Shown here: positions 22,693-34,099 of the stretch, in pieces
Numbering within the stretch: position 1 is the stretch's first letter
Layout: each line of letters starts with the position of its first letter
Assembly: GCA_027886185.1 (NCBI GenBank)
Contig: WOAB01000689.1
Location: forward strand, 2,790,001 to 2,854,000
DNA from: Rheum nobile
Taxonomy: Eukaryota > Streptophyta > Magnoliopsida > Caryophyllales > Polygonaceae
DNA: 64,000 nucleotides
Reading direction: 5' to 3'
Made by a program: the position numbers and the translations under genes
The notes under the pieces: model-generated
What the model saw: the letters and a program-made list of their open reading frames with translations, nothing else
Told to the model about the DNA's origin: nothing
Database searches by the model: none

Positions 22693-23425
22693 CTATTCCA
22701 TTTTCTACTGTCATAAATTTGACATATTCACTTGAATTTGACATATTTACTGTCATAAATTTGACAGTAAAATTCAATCGACTTCAATCGAAAATTCCAA
22801 AGCTATTCCATATTCACTTGAATTCCATTTTCTACTGTCATAAATTTGACCCTAGCTCAGTAAAATACAATCGAAAATTCGAATTAAGGATCGAATAACA
22901 CTAACCTTCACTCGGATTCGCCTTCTTCAATGTCGAATTCCTCTCAGAAAGCCAAATCCTTCCACTTTGTCTTCAACTTCGCAAAAGCCCTAAAATGATT
23001 TGACGATTCTGTGTTCTTCGATGGTCCTCGAATTCGCCTTCTTCAAGACCCCATTCTCTCACGAACTCGTCTTCTTTAGTGTCGTTTAACCTTCTCGACT
23101 TCAATCTCTCACGAACTCGTCCAACCTCCCAGAGATTCTTCAGTGTTCTAAGAGTTTGATTGGGGGGGGGGGGGGTTATGAAGCTGTAATAAATAAAAGA
23201 GGTAAAGATTCTTAATATTTTGGGCTAAATACATAGAGATATACGTATATACATGAATTTTATACGCGCGTGAAAGCACGTTAACGATCTAATGGACGGA
23301 GAGTGGGGTAGGGTGGTACGTGTTGGACGGAGATGGATATACGGGTGGTTTACGGTAAATAGTCGTTATCCGGATGGTTTCTGGCAATATGGCCTATTGG
23401 ATGGGTGGTTTCCGATAATTGACCC
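22693..23425 (-). repeat. Right arm of foldback MULE
   Basis: Reverse complement of the left arm with few differences by eye (for example AATTATCGG against AATTACCGA near the end, and a G-run at 23,162-23,174 opposite the C-run). Confidence 0.9.
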
Positions 23426-23556
23426 TAAAAACTTTGTCTAAAAAGGTGTGTAACTTTTTTATTTAGATTTGTTTATTTTTATCTGATTTTACTTGAGAAA
23501 CTTCGAATGTATGTGTTGTGGATGCCCTAAATGGTCGAACAATCATTGCATGCAAT

Positions 23557-24413
23557 TTTTTTTTTGATTAGGTAAGAATTCGAGTACCGACAAACAATGT
23601 CGGATAGCTCGAGAGGCCGAAAAACGGCAACTGAAAAAACCAGTTCAGATACACAGACAAGCCAAAGAAAATACAACAAAGCAAAAGCGAGCTAAAAGAC
23701 TAGGGAGAGAAGTGAGTCCAGCACAAACGAGCAGTACCACCAGACGACGGGTCAAACAGGAAAAACAATCATGGAAAGTGTTGAATGGACAGCCATGACG
23801 TTGCCCCCACTCATGATGAGGGATCTTCAGGAGTCTCGACCACCCTGACGTTGCCGTTTGGATCTTCAGGAGCCTCAACACAACCACGACCACAACTGGA
23901 ACAACTCGATCTCCACCCTAAATCAACTCAACAGAAGCAAGTAGTACAATACAAAAGCTTGCACACACAAAAATAAAAATAAAAATGCAATTCTGGATCT
24001 AGGCTAAGCAGAGGTTGCAGACGGGGGGGAGAAGTCGGGGAAGCACAGGGCGAAGGCGAAGACGGAGAGGCTGGCGGAGCCGAAGAGAGCGGCGGCGAGC
24101 TCGGGCTACTCCGACCCTGGTGGTGAGAAGGGAGAACCGACGGAGACACCAAGTCGCCGATGGGAATCTCGGTGTGTTCGGAGGGGTTGGTGGTGCCATG
24201 GTGGCGGCGGCGGTGGTTGACATGGTAGCGGCATCGGTGGTGTTAAGCTCGGTCGGAGCGGGCTCGGTCGGAGCAGGGGCCCGGTGCAGGGCAAGCCTCG
24301 GTCGGAACGGCGGCAAGGAGCGGAGCGGGCTCGACGGAGAGGGTTCAACAGCACAGCCCAGCCCCTCGGCTAGGGCCGGCTGCTCCCCAAAGGGAGCTTT
24401 CGTGACGTTTTTT
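23557..24413 (-). mobile_element. Short L1-type LINE derivative
   Basis: Read on the minus strand, the element ends in CTAATCAAAAAAAAA, a typical plant LINE tail. It is flanked by a 12-bp duplication ATTGCATGCAAT at 23,545-23,556 and 24,414-24,425. The 5' half (24,000-24,400) is very GC-rich and the 3' half is T-rich and non-coding. No endonuclease or reverse-transcriptase domain is present, so it is an internally deleted or otherwise non-autonomous copy. It sits inside a copia reverse-transcriptase relic. GC-rich open frames across it on both strands are not called. Confidence 0.6.
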
Positions 24414-24566
24414 ATTGCATGCAATAATCAAATCATTGACATAGGCAATAACATGCAAAATTGTACCATTTTGATGATATGAATATAATGAGTAATAGAC
24501 ATAGCTTAGAGTGAAGGTGAATTTGGAAAGCCCATTATATACCGGCATTTGCGTGTAACCATCCAT
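24405..24566 (-). pseudogene. Ty1/copia reverse-transcriptase fragment
   Basis: The minus strand reads LYSYHQNGTILHVIAYVNDL then IIACN. It corresponds to the copia RT active-site block 'DYSLF...VYVDDIIIAGND', with the catalytic second Asp of the YVDD box preserved as the D of YVND. The frame is broken at the LINE insertion; the next codons (ND) resume on the far side at about 23,544. Confidence 0.65.
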
Positions 24567-25700
24567 TGTATATGAAATAATTTTAAATCACTAATAATAA
24601 GCTTTCTGCTAACATTCATAACCCATCCCTCTTGTTGTCTGAATTTCCGTTGAAAGTGTAAAATGACCAAAATACCATTGATTTTTAGTAAAAATCATGG
24701 ATTAATACTGAATTATGATAACCATATATCTTTCTTCTGCCTCTTTCCATGAATGACCTTCTCCATCACCATTGAAGCCTATTTCAACCTATGAAATGAG
24801 TAATCACACCTAGAACCAATTTTTGTCCAATTTCCATTAAAAATTCCTAATTCAACCAAAAACAACAAATTCCCAAATTTGGGGTTGAAATAGGCTTAAT
24901 CCCACTCCACACTACGTAAATCAAATTACCTTCAAGAGATAAATTTGGGGTTGTTACTACATACTTTTAGTTATAATGTAAAATTTTATGAATCACGATC
25001 CGATTTTACGATCCGACCCCGAAGATCCCTCACCGATCCGATCCTTGAATCCTGATCCTGATAACCTTGTTGCCTGGAATTTCAAAATTGAGCTCCAATG
25101 GCCATGAAGGAGAAGGTGTTCTTCCATGAACAAGACGAAGAAGAAGAATGTTAGGTATCCATAACATAGTAGTGATTCATAATTAACTTCCAAAGGTTAG
25201 TATATCAATAATTCAATGTTGGTGGTGTGATTCTCGGAACGACTCCAACATCCTTCTCAAAGTGTCATCCCATGTACGTTGTGTGCATCATCAATGCGTG
25301 GGTGTTATGTGACTGAACAACTGGTTGTCAACTTTTTTAAGCTGCCGCTGGATATTTTTGGGCTTTTCCGCTTCTAGGCCCATCAAAGTCCATATGATCC
25401 ATATGACGAAGACATTTTGGACCCAATAATTGCTCTTGAAAATTTCCGAAAATTGGCTAACGCATTACATGCATTTATGAACATTTTCAAAAATGTCAAC
25501 TCTAGGACATTTGATTTCTATGCCAAAATTGACAGCTGAGGGTTTTTTCGCCCATGTCTTTGCAACTGCTTGCCTTCATAACTTATGCTACCTTCATCTA
25601 CTTAATGACAATGCTCACGTTGTCATCATCACCAAGTCTTCTTCTTCATTTGCATAGTTAACTTCTTTTCGTCTATTTAAATTTTCTTGTTCTTTTCTTT
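24567..25700. other. Intergenic, nothing firm
   Basis: Contains a short run of GATCCGA/GATCCTGA motifs near 25,000-25,070. No open frame with a recognisable domain and no terminal repeats were found. Confidence 0.35.
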
Positions 25701-27000
25701 TGTTTCTACTTCCGGTTTATTTGTTGCAACTATGTCATAATCCACCACCCAATCCGAGCAAAGTGAATCGCCTCCGTCAAACCCTGGTCAATTCGTTTCC
25801 TAGAAGATCCTTCGGGGCCTAAAATCAACAAACTTTGTCGGAAAAATTGTTAGAAATCTTGGATAAATCTGGATTTCCGATGAGTGCTATTTTTCTTGTT
25901 TCTTCTTGAAAAGAGAAAGTTGATTCCTTTAGGACAGTCTAGCTTTTCTTTCATGCTTACCCATTCAAAAAATTCATTGTCTCCATTTTGCCTCCCTTGT
26001 TTGTAAATTTCTTCATGCATACGCCCTTTCCCCTACGCAATTGATGCCTCAAACCATGAGAATTTTACGGTGTTTGGATGTTCTATGCGACAGACTGGGA
26101 ATTCATTTTGGGTTGAGTACCCTTTTGTACAGTTATTATCCTCACACTTGTGATAAAGAGAAAGTAAACGTGAAGGTTCACGACAACAAGGTTTCCCGAT
26201 TCTTAGCCTGGACAAAATTAATGACCGTTGTTGGGGAGAATATTTCTTCTATGTCAAAATCGCTTCTCTTGGTATTGAATGTAGCGATTTAAGAAGTGCT
26301 TGGCTGAAAACAGTTAAAGTAAAGTTTTGGATTTCTTTACCTCGTTCCCCATTTTGTTAACTTCTCTCACATTTTGTTTTTGGAAACTCCATCACAAAGT
26401 ATCGTAGCGCCTGGCGAGGAAGTTGTTTCCTTGACTAAAAGGATTCTCGAACTTAGTATTGTGTAGGGACTTTGAATCATCTTTTGACATGTCTGATTCA
26501 ACAGAGTCTTCATCTGCAACTCCCTTGAATGTTAGCTTCTAAGTCATCAAGTAAGTAATACTTCGTATATCTATAATTTGCATCGTACCTTTTGGTAAGC
26601 AACTTTGGTTGCCAGGAAGAAAATGACGTTGGAGGATAGTAAGACGAATCCTACTCCTAAATCATCAACGACAAAGCCCTATGTTTTGACTCCTTTGACT
26701 TCTGCCAAAATGGACTCTGATGAAGCATGTTTCGAGTCCATCTGCTTCAACTTAAGTGGAAAGCCATTATTGAAATTATGGAGACTGTTGCTAAAGGAGA
26801 ACATGTCGCTTAGGATGTTGCCAAGGAGCGTGTTGATTTTTGAGAAGGCGTATCCCCGTGGTTCCATCACCCTAGACAAAGTGATTATGGAAGAGGTTGT
26901 TGATGAAGAATCGTCAACTGGCGACGGTGCTCCTGAGTCGAAGTCTAGTGAGGATATCATTGATGTTGACAAGAGGTGTCTATATTGAACATTTATCTTA
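25700..27000 (+). pseudogene. Retroelement-like N-terminal (gag-type) relic
   Basis: The plus strand gives broken segments: LSPTQLMPQTMRILRCLDVL, then CDRLGIHFGLSTLLYSYY, then VSRFLAWTKLMTVVGENI (26,010-26,290). A later acidic segment, DKVIMEEVVDEESSTGDG, lies at 26,870-26,930. The first block resembles the 'P-x-Q-L-x-P-N-x-W-R-x-L-x-x-L-x-V-L-C' region of the large gag-like proteins of many plant Ty3/gypsy elements. The match is weak. No protease or polymerase follows, and stops interrupt it. It could equally be the relic of an unrelated low-copy gene. Confidence 0.35.
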
Positions 27001-27441
27001 GAGTGCCCCATCTTTGTTTTGATGGGTTGGATATTTTAAACTTTTTTTATGAATGGTACTCGTCTTTTTTTTGATGGGTGGATATTAGACCCATCGGTGT
27101 GTTGACAATTTGTATGTTTTTGGACCCAGTCATGTTGGTGGGTACATTTATGTAAGTTTTAAGACTTTGTTGGTCTTTTGTTGTTTTGTATGTTTGATTT
27201 CATGTTTTTTTTCCAGGTTATATCACAATGTGCGCGAGGGTTCATCAAGTGAAGGCAACATTTTCCTTAAAAGGAGACGACATACATCCTTTCTTGAGAA
27301 CTTGTTTGTAAAAAAGATTGTATGATTTGTATATGTAATATATGTAATTTGTAGACAATGGTAGCAAATAAAAGGAATGTATACTTATTCTATTGCTTAT
27401 GTAAAGGTGTTGTACAATAATAAATAATAATTTTCATCATC
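27001..27441. other. Spacer
   Basis: T-rich stretch with TTTGATGGGTGGATATT repeated in slightly altered form near 27,015 and 27,070. No gene recognised. Confidence 0.35.
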
Positions 27442-27449
27442 ATTATCTC

Positions 27450-28414
27450 TAAGGGTGAATAAATTTGTCCTAGATCTAAGAAAACTGACCCTATTGCCCG
27501 ACCCGACCGACATCCGGGAAACATTGAAAAACATAAAATTTTGAAATCAACCTAATCCGACCCAATATGACACGGGTACTAATGCAGCCCAAGTTTAAAA
27601 TAGTCCAAGCTTGGTGTCAACTTGAAATCTGAGCAACCTAAACCCGATCATACCCGACACCCAAATAACCTGATTCCGATTATACTCAAATCTGAACCTG
27701 ATTATACCCGAACATGAAACAACCTGAATCTGACTATATCCGAACCCAATTTTACCTAACACCCGATCATATTTAACCCCATTAATCCCTTATAGAATTG
27801 TTGTGATCAATTACAATTGCATGTTATACAGTTCATTTTATATTTCATAATTGATTTCAGATTGAATCGATGCAAGTTATTTGGGGTGTCATAAAATGAC
27901 ATTCTATATTTAAATAATCTATATATATTAGTTTGAAGCTAAGTTTGAGGCCAATATTGTGGTTACTTTCCATTATCTTAGTAATGGTTGCAAATTTGGC
28001 ATACCCACACTTACACTACAAAATAAACTGCTAAAATGTGTAAATAAAAGTTGAATTATCTAAAATTCGGTTCAATCGAGATAAAAGTGAACTAAAATTT
28101 GATCTGACCGACATACGATTCTACTAAATCAAATTGTACCAAAATTTGATTAAGCAAAAATCTGATGCAATCGAAACCTTGATTCAGTACGAAATGGAAA
28201 ATCAGACTAAAGTGAAAACATACCTAACCAAAACCCGACTCAACCAAAATCCGAAATAACCCGATTGAGTTTGACCTAATAACTCGATTTATCCGACTAG
28301 TTGAACATCCGACCCGACTCGAGTTGACCCGACCATACTGTTGTTCCATCATACATGACCCGAACCTAAATAACTCGCTCGAAACCCACCCAGCCCACCC
28401 GTTTTCCATCCCTA
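27450..28414. mobile_element. Non-autonomous hAT (Ac-like) element
   Basis: Left end TAAGGGTGAATAA; right end reads in reverse TAGGGATGGAAAACGGG, close to the Ac consensus TAGGGATGAAA. The flanks are ATTATCTC (27,442-27,449) and ATTATGTC (28,415-28,422), an 8-bp duplication with one mismatch, as expected for hAT. The interior is rich in CCCGA, ACCCG and AACCTGA steps, typical of subterminal hAT repeats. No transposase remains. Confidence 0.7.
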
Positions 28415-28422
28415 ATTATGTC

Positions 28423-28689
28423 TTTTACTAAGTGTGACTCTGCTCTTGTTTAGTTTGTGTCTTGATGTTTTTCCACCCTTAAACATATTTGACATCTAAA
28501 ATAAGACAGGTGTGACACCTTGTCTTATTCATGTTTGATAACACAAAGCTTAAAACTTGACCATCGGGATCCCGCCAAGGTCAATATGATGATTAAGTTC
28601 GTAATCGTTATTGTAAGGAATAACCAGAATGTAAATGATAATATTAATATTGTAAGAATATGAAATAAGTAGAAATGAATAAGTTTTTC
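28423..28689. other. Spacer
   Basis: No gene or repeat recognised between the hAT element and the gypsy integrase relic. Confidence 0.3.
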
Positions 28690-29215
28690 AGAAATGGTAC
28701 CGTTTCAAATATACTGCATTCCAAACTTTTTGTATTGTATCGCCATCTTTGGTTTTGAGCTTGTAGGCTCCTTGACGAATGATGCCTCCAATTTGGTATT
28801 GTCCTTCCCAAGAGGGTGCTAACTTATAAGCGTTTTCCTCTCTAGTTTTCTGAATCACTTTGCACAATACCCAATCACTGACTTTAAACGTCTTAAAGTA
28901 TACATTTCTGTTTTAGCTTTTAGCGACATTTTGCTGGTGTTTCAACATTCTTCATTTGGCGATTTCCCGCAACTCATTGACATTGTCTAGAAAATCCACC
29001 ATTTTGTCTCTATTGCTCTCAAATATATAAATTATACTTGGCCGTGCGAATGTCGAATTCTGTCGAGATAACTGCTTCACAACCATATGCCAAAGAGAAA
29101 GGGGTTTGGCTAGCTCATGTTTCTGGAGTAGTACGATCTGACCATAATATGAGTGATAACTCGTCATCCCATCCTCTTTTGGAAGTTTGAGACGTTTCTT
29201 CAAGTTGTTGACAAT
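28690..29215 (-). pseudogene. Ty3/gypsy integrase C-terminal relic
   Basis: The minus strand has the end of a gypsy integrase and its C-terminal domain: DELSLILWSDRTTPET, then TPFSLAYGCEAVISTEFDIR, and further on LAPSWEGQYQIGGIIRQGAY followed by KLKTKDGDTIQKVWNAVYLK. These match 'LWSYRTTPxxxTGxTPFxLxYGxEAVxPxE' and the GPY/F-like module 'LAPKWEGPYxVxxxxxxGAYxL...WNAxxLKxYY'. Several stops are present and no LTR was found nearby. Confidence 0.8.
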
Positions 29216-29341
29216 TACTTTATTCCTCGACTAAGTTTTGACAACATGTTTTTGTACTATTACCAATAATTTTGGATCCATTGTTACACACCATAGTAGC
29301 TAGTACATCAAATATGCAAATACAACGTTTTATAAATAAAA

Positions 29342-29452
29342 TGGTTTTTTCGCCTGATACCCTTGAGGTAAGGCGAAATTCGTGAGGTGCCCCAAAGTTT
29401 TACCTATTTTGTGCGGTACCCTCGAGTTTTTTTTCCGCCAAATGCCCATTTA
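29342..29452 (+). repeat. Left inverted end of Pack-MULE A
   Basis: Includes GGTAAGGCGAAATTCGTGAG, GTTTTACCTATTTTGTGCGG and CCAAATGCCCAT. It matches the reverse complement of the right end and also both ends of element B. Confidence 0.85.
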
Positions 29453-29461
29453 TTAATTTTT

Positions 29462-30026
29462 CAGAATTTTTGTATGGTACACTTGAGTTTTTGCAATTTT
29501 CGCGAAATACCTGAAGGTTTGGACAATTTCGCGTGATACCCCTGAGGTTCTTACAAATTTCGTCAAATGCCCTTAACGTTCTAAAACGTTAATTTTTAAG
29601 CATTTTGCCGTCTATTCCTACAAATAAAATAAAATAAAATAATTAAAATCCTATATGAAAAATTAGACGAAAAATATTTTACATTATAAGTGAAATAGTT
29701 TTCCTCTGATTTCACATTTTATGTGAAATATTTCACTCTCTTTCGAATATTTGTCCTTTGATTTCACATTTTATGTGAAATCAAAGAAAAAATATTTCAC
29801 ATAAAATGTGAAAAGAAATTCTACTGATTTTTCATATAGGATTTTAATTTATGTTTTTGCTTTATTTGTAGGAACACACGACAAATGCTTAAAGTTTAAC
29901 GTTTTATAACGTTAACGGCATTTGACGAAATTGGTAAAAACCTCAGGGGTACCACGCAAAATTGTCCAAACCTTCGGGTATTTTGAGAAAATTGCAAAAA
30001 CTCAAAGATACCATATGAAAATTCCG
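29462..30026. mobile_element. Nested small non-coding MULE
   Basis: A 565-bp element with inverted ends CAGAATTTTTGTATGGTAC and CGGAATTTTCATATGGTAT (right end read in reverse). Long inverted similarity runs through the arms, including AATTTCGTCAAATGCC on the left. The flanks are TTAATTTTT and TTAGTTTTT, a 9-bp duplication with one mismatch. The centre contains palindromic TTTCACATTTTATGTGAAAT repeats. It lies inside the left arm of Pack-MULE A and carries related CCTGAGGT/ACCTCAGG blocks, so it may be a shorter relative. Confidence 0.75.
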
Positions 30027-30139
30027 TTAGTTTTTTAATTAAAAAACCCAAAAATTAAAGAAAAAACAAAAAAAACCCAAAAAAAACAATCAACTTCTTT
30101 GTGGTTGTAATCGATCCTCTCAAGTTGCAAAAGTGAAGG

Positions 30140-30470
30140 TGTTGACGTGTCATATCATATATCCAGTGGAACAGTTCCTCTTCCTCCAGCCGGAGCCAAG
30201 TGAAGACGGCGTGGGGCCTTGGAGATTAGCTGACACTTTCCTATTGGATATTGTCTTAACAGATTGCAAGTTTGTTAGACCCTGCGTGGTCACTATTTCT
30301 TTCCTTTATGCATTCTCTTTCCTTTCACTTTTCTTGCTGAATAATCCTTTTCTCTCTTTCTGTTGAGAGCGTTTTTCATCTGGCTTGTAACTATCTGACT
30401 ATGTTGGTCAATATTAGTTTCTGCCATTATTGAGCTTCGAAGCTTTTCTTTCACATTCAGAAATTCCACA
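30140..30470 (+). repeat. 5' LTR of copia E
   Basis: Begins TGTTGACGTGTCATATC and ends AGAAATTCCACA; the primer-binding site follows directly. Confidence 0.9.
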
Positions 30471-30484
30471 TGGTATCAGAGCGA
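30471..30484 (+). other. Primer-binding site of copia E
   Basis: TGGTATCAGAGCGA immediately after the LTR matches the complement of the plant initiator-Met tRNA 3' end used by most copia elements. Confidence 0.85.
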
Positions 30485-30594
30485 ACTTAGGAATTTCTGA
30501 GATCTTATCCTCTTCAGATTGATCAGTCGATCAACTCTATTTGCTTCCGCTTCATTTGTCTCTTCCAGATTCTTCTTATTATCACTCAATTTCC

Positions 30595-32004
30595 ATGGCG
30601 GTCGAAGACGTACGTACGCGAGAACAGAGTTTGATTGCTTTGCAAAGCGATCCACTCATGCTTGGCAATTCTGATTCTCCAAGCATGTTGATCACGAATA
30701 TCGTGTTTGATGGAGGAAATTATATGCTCTAGAGTCGGCAAATCAAGATGGTGATAGACGCAAAGATGAAACTCTGTTTCATCGACGAAACCTTGGAGAA
30801 ACTTGCTCAGGATTCAGATACGTATCCTCGTTGGCACAGATGCGACAGAATGGTTGCTTGTTGGATTATGAACACGATGAATCGCGATCTTGCTTCCACT
30901 TTCGTGAGATCTTATTCTGCGAGAGTACTTTGGATCGAGATCGGCGATCGCTATCGGCAAAGCAGTGGACCGTTGGTCTATCAACTGAAGCAGGAACTCA
31001 GACAGGTTAGTCAGGGAAGTTTGACTATGACTGCTTATTTTGTCAAACTTAAGAACATTTGGGATGAATTGAACAATCTGAATAGCTTTCCTATATGCAC
31101 TTGTGGTGGTATATCTCAATGAAAATGTGGAATTCTAGCTCGCGTTCTTGAGATGGACAATCAGTCAAAAGTCATGGATTTCTTAATGAAATTGAACAGT
31201 GATTTTGAGGCTGTTAAAAGTCAGATATTGGCTCATGAACCGCTGCCTCACATTAACAAGGTTTATCACACTGTGTTGCAAGTAGAAAAACAGAAGCAAA
31301 TAACCAAATTTGATAGTGTTACTCAGTCAGCATTTATGGCTAATCAATCTGCAAAAACCTATAACTCTAATGAGGGATCTAGTACCTCTACTGGAAATAA
31401 GAGAGACTATAGGAAAAATAAAGGAGAAAAACGAGTGTGTACTCATTGTAAGGAGGAAGGACACCTTCATGAGCAATGTTTTAAGCTCATTGGTTATCTG
31501 GATTGGTATAAAGGGAAAAGAGGAAAGCGAGGAAGTAAAGTTGCAGCGAATGTTGAAAGTCAGACTGAAATGGCTCAAGATACTCCTCTGGATGGCAATT
31601 GTGTAGTCGAACAACTCGGGTTTGATCAGAAGTTTGTGGATGCGGTGAGCAGCCTCACTTCAACTTGTCAACAAGTCATGAAGACTTTCAGGCCAGAGAG
31701 CAGGGCTATGTTGGTTACTCGTCCTAGTATGTCTTCCTCCATGGAGTATTCAGGTACTACTGCATTGCATTCTCATGCCTCATCAAGCGAACGTGAAGAA
31801 TGGATTGTGGACAGTGGAGCCACGGATCATATGACTTCACATTTGCATTTTTTCTCTCAACATACCACATTGCATAGTCCTATTCAAATTATTCTACCTG
31901 ATGGTACTTCAAAGGCAGTGCAAGTTATTGGCATGGTTTATCTGGACAATGGCTTGGTGCTAGATGAAGTCTTGTTTTTCCAGAGTTTCAATACAATCTC
32001 CTGT
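30595..32004 (+). pseudogene. Copia E gag-protease region
   Basis: Starts MAVEDVRTREQS. It contains a Gag core (LTMTAYFVKLKNIWDELNNL), a CCHC zinc knuckle (CTHCKEEGHLHEQC, near 31,437) and the aspartic-protease motif WIVDSGATDHMT at about 31,801. TAG at 30,731 and TGA at 31,120 interrupt it. A frameshift near 32,005 separates it from the integrase frame. Gag packages RNA, and the protease processes the polyprotein. Confidence 0.85.
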
Positions 32005-32528
32005 CAGTGAGCAAGCTGACAAAGATGCATAATATTTGTGTACTGTTTTACAAAGGTAATTGTGTACTGCAGGACCCTACAACTAATCAGGAAATTGCAT
32101 TGGGACAGCAGAGAGGAGGACTGTATAAACTGCAAGCTGGAATCTGCTCAGAAAAGGTTGCCGTCAGTGCTGCGTGTGGAGCTGATTTGAATAAAATTTA
32201 TGAACATCAGGGTGTTGATGATTCAGTGATGTTGCTTCATAAAAGGATGGGACATGTTTCTCATTCAAAACTTATCCATTTTCCTGGTTGTAACGCACGT
32301 GCTAGTGCTACTCTGGATTGTGAAGTTTGTGCTTTGTCTAAGTTTCACAGACTCCCTTTTCCACATAGTGATTCATATGCAACTACTTGTTTTGATTTAC
32401 TACATATTGATTTATGGGGTCCTTATAAGGTGGTTGCTTTGAATGGAGCATCCTATTTTCTCACTATTGTGGATGACCACAGTTGATCTACTTGGACCTT
32501 CTTATTGCATAATAAACAGCAGGTTAGT

Positions 32529-32880
32529 TGATAAGCACTACTTTGTAGGGCTTAAGTAAGAGTCATTAGAGGTTTTATTGGTGTCTTTCGGGTAGATTTA
32601 GACACATTCATGTGTATGGTGTTTGGAGGCGAAGTTGGTGTATTTGGAGGTGTTTGAGCTATTTTGGAGATCATATGAGACACTGAGGAGGAATCCACCA
32701 GTAGTAGACGCCGAGGAGTTATGAAGTATTGGCGAGGAAGTGCTGAAGACACGCTTTCGGGAGCTGAAGAGACAAAGGAGGAAGAAACGAGTTCACGGCG
32801 ACCGCCGTGCAACTTATGGTGACCGCCGCCAATTCCCATCCAACAACATTGGCTACGATGTAATTACGGCGCCCGCCGTG
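32529..32880 (+). repeat. Truncated 5' LTR of gypsy D
   Basis: Matches 35,626 to about 36,025. It has one copy of the GAAGACACGCTTTCGGGAGCT unit where the 3' LTR has three. Beyond about 32,880 the match is lost. Confidence 0.8.
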
Positions 32881-33040
32881 AAGACCACGACGCCCGCCGT
32901 GAAGACGATTCTGCTCTCGACTTTTCTGGTGAAAATTGCGGCGACCGCCGTAATTCTCACGGTGCCCGCCGTGACGGTGAGAAAAATCTCGAGAATTCTG
33001 ATGATGTTCACGGCGCCCGCCGCACTTCTTACGGCGCCCG

Positions 33041-33644
33041 CCGCCCCTCTGTTGTCAAAGCTGATGTTGAGAAGGAGTATGAACCTCCGATTTTTCCTGA
33101 GTGGAAGCCTGTTGCACCATTTCCGTCTGCTTTGAAGCGTACCAAGCCACTTGCGCAGGACAAGGACATGTTTGAGATGTTCAGAAACGTTGAGGTCAAC
33201 ATGCCTCTCCTAAATTTGATCAAGTCTGTCCCTCGTTATGCCAAGTTCTTGAAGCAGATGTGCACTACAAAGAGGAATCAGGATAGGAACAAGAAGAAGA
33301 AGGTGAAGGTAAGCGAACATGTCTCTGCTATTTTTCAGAAGCGCTTACCCAAGAAGTGTGGCGACCCAGGTATGTTCACCATCCCCGTAACCATTGGAGG
33401 TACCAAGTTCAATAAAGCTATGTTAGATTTGGGTGCTTCCATAAATGTTTTACCTTCATCTCTTTGTGAATCCTTAGGATTAGGACCCATGCATGCGACC
33501 AAAATTTCCATTCAGCTAGCTGATAGATCTAGTGTGCTTGATATGGAACATGATATGCATGCAGCCCCTATTCTGTTAGGGAGACCCTTCTTGAAATGGA
33601 ATTTAATGACTAAACCATTAATTATAATATCTATGAAGCCATGA
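33041..33644 (+). pseudogene. Gypsy D gag-protease remnant
   Basis: The reading frame has DMFEMFRNVEVNMPLLNLI, a basic linker, then the retropepsin-like block PKKCGDPGMFTIPVTIGG, AMLDLGASINVLP and SIQLADRS. It is joined early to APILLGRPFLKW. The segment normally between the last two motifs is largely missing, so there is an internal deletion inside the protease. Gag N-terminal sequence and all of pol are absent. The frame after 33,641 is a further remnant with no catalytic domain. Confidence 0.75.
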
Positions 33645-34099
33645 AATTCCCTTCTGATGATCATTCTTTGCGTGCAATTGATATCCTTGAGCCTGTGGTG
33701 CAAGATGTTTTTGATGAGGACCACCTAAATGACACACCACCTATTATTGATTCTAGCTTGGATATTGCTATATCTACTAACTTGCAGGAAGGTGTTGATG
33801 AGTGGGATGCTCACTATAAGCTCCCTCCAGAGCTACCAGGCAAATCGCCTTTACTGCTAACTCCGAGCGAGAAGCTCGTTCCATCTTTGGTGCAGATCCC
33901 TGAAGCCAAGGCTAAACACCCCCTTGATTGATCTAAGCATGGGGTAGACGCGACTAAGAAGGTCAAGATGGAGAAGCCGCTGAAGAAGAAGCATGGTCTA
34001 AGGTTCAAACCTTTCCATGTTTGGTTCAAGAAGGAGGTATGGATTAAGAAGGTTCCTAAAGAGCCTGATGATATGGATTGAGGTTATTCGAGTAGTATG

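Larger units (their letters stand above)
21851..23425. mobile_element. Foldback MULE with long inverted arms
   Basis: A 1,575-bp element is flanked by a perfect 9-bp duplication TAAAAACTT (21,842-21,850 and 23,426-23,434). Its two arms, 21,851-22,586 and 22,693-23,425, are nearly perfect inverted copies starting GGGTCAATT. A spacer of 106 bp separates them. The 9-bp duplication and long arms fit the Mutator superfamily. The arms contain leader-like sequence (GAGTTCGTGAGAGA motifs). The spacer contains a start codon followed by a serine run (MSNSSSSSSAMSNSQ) that soon hits a stop in the right arm. It looks like an internal-deletion derivative of a larger MULE. Transcription through it would give a long double-stranded RNA hairpin. 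Confidence 0.88.

Noticed and set aside
24000..24420. GC-rich open frames on both strands (Arg- and Pro-rich products)
   Set aside because: They lie inside the LINE derivative, have no recognisable domain, and overlap on opposite strands as expected from high GC content.
30133..30366. Open frame repeated at 39,957-40,181
   Set aside because: Both are the same LTR sequence of copia E, not genes.
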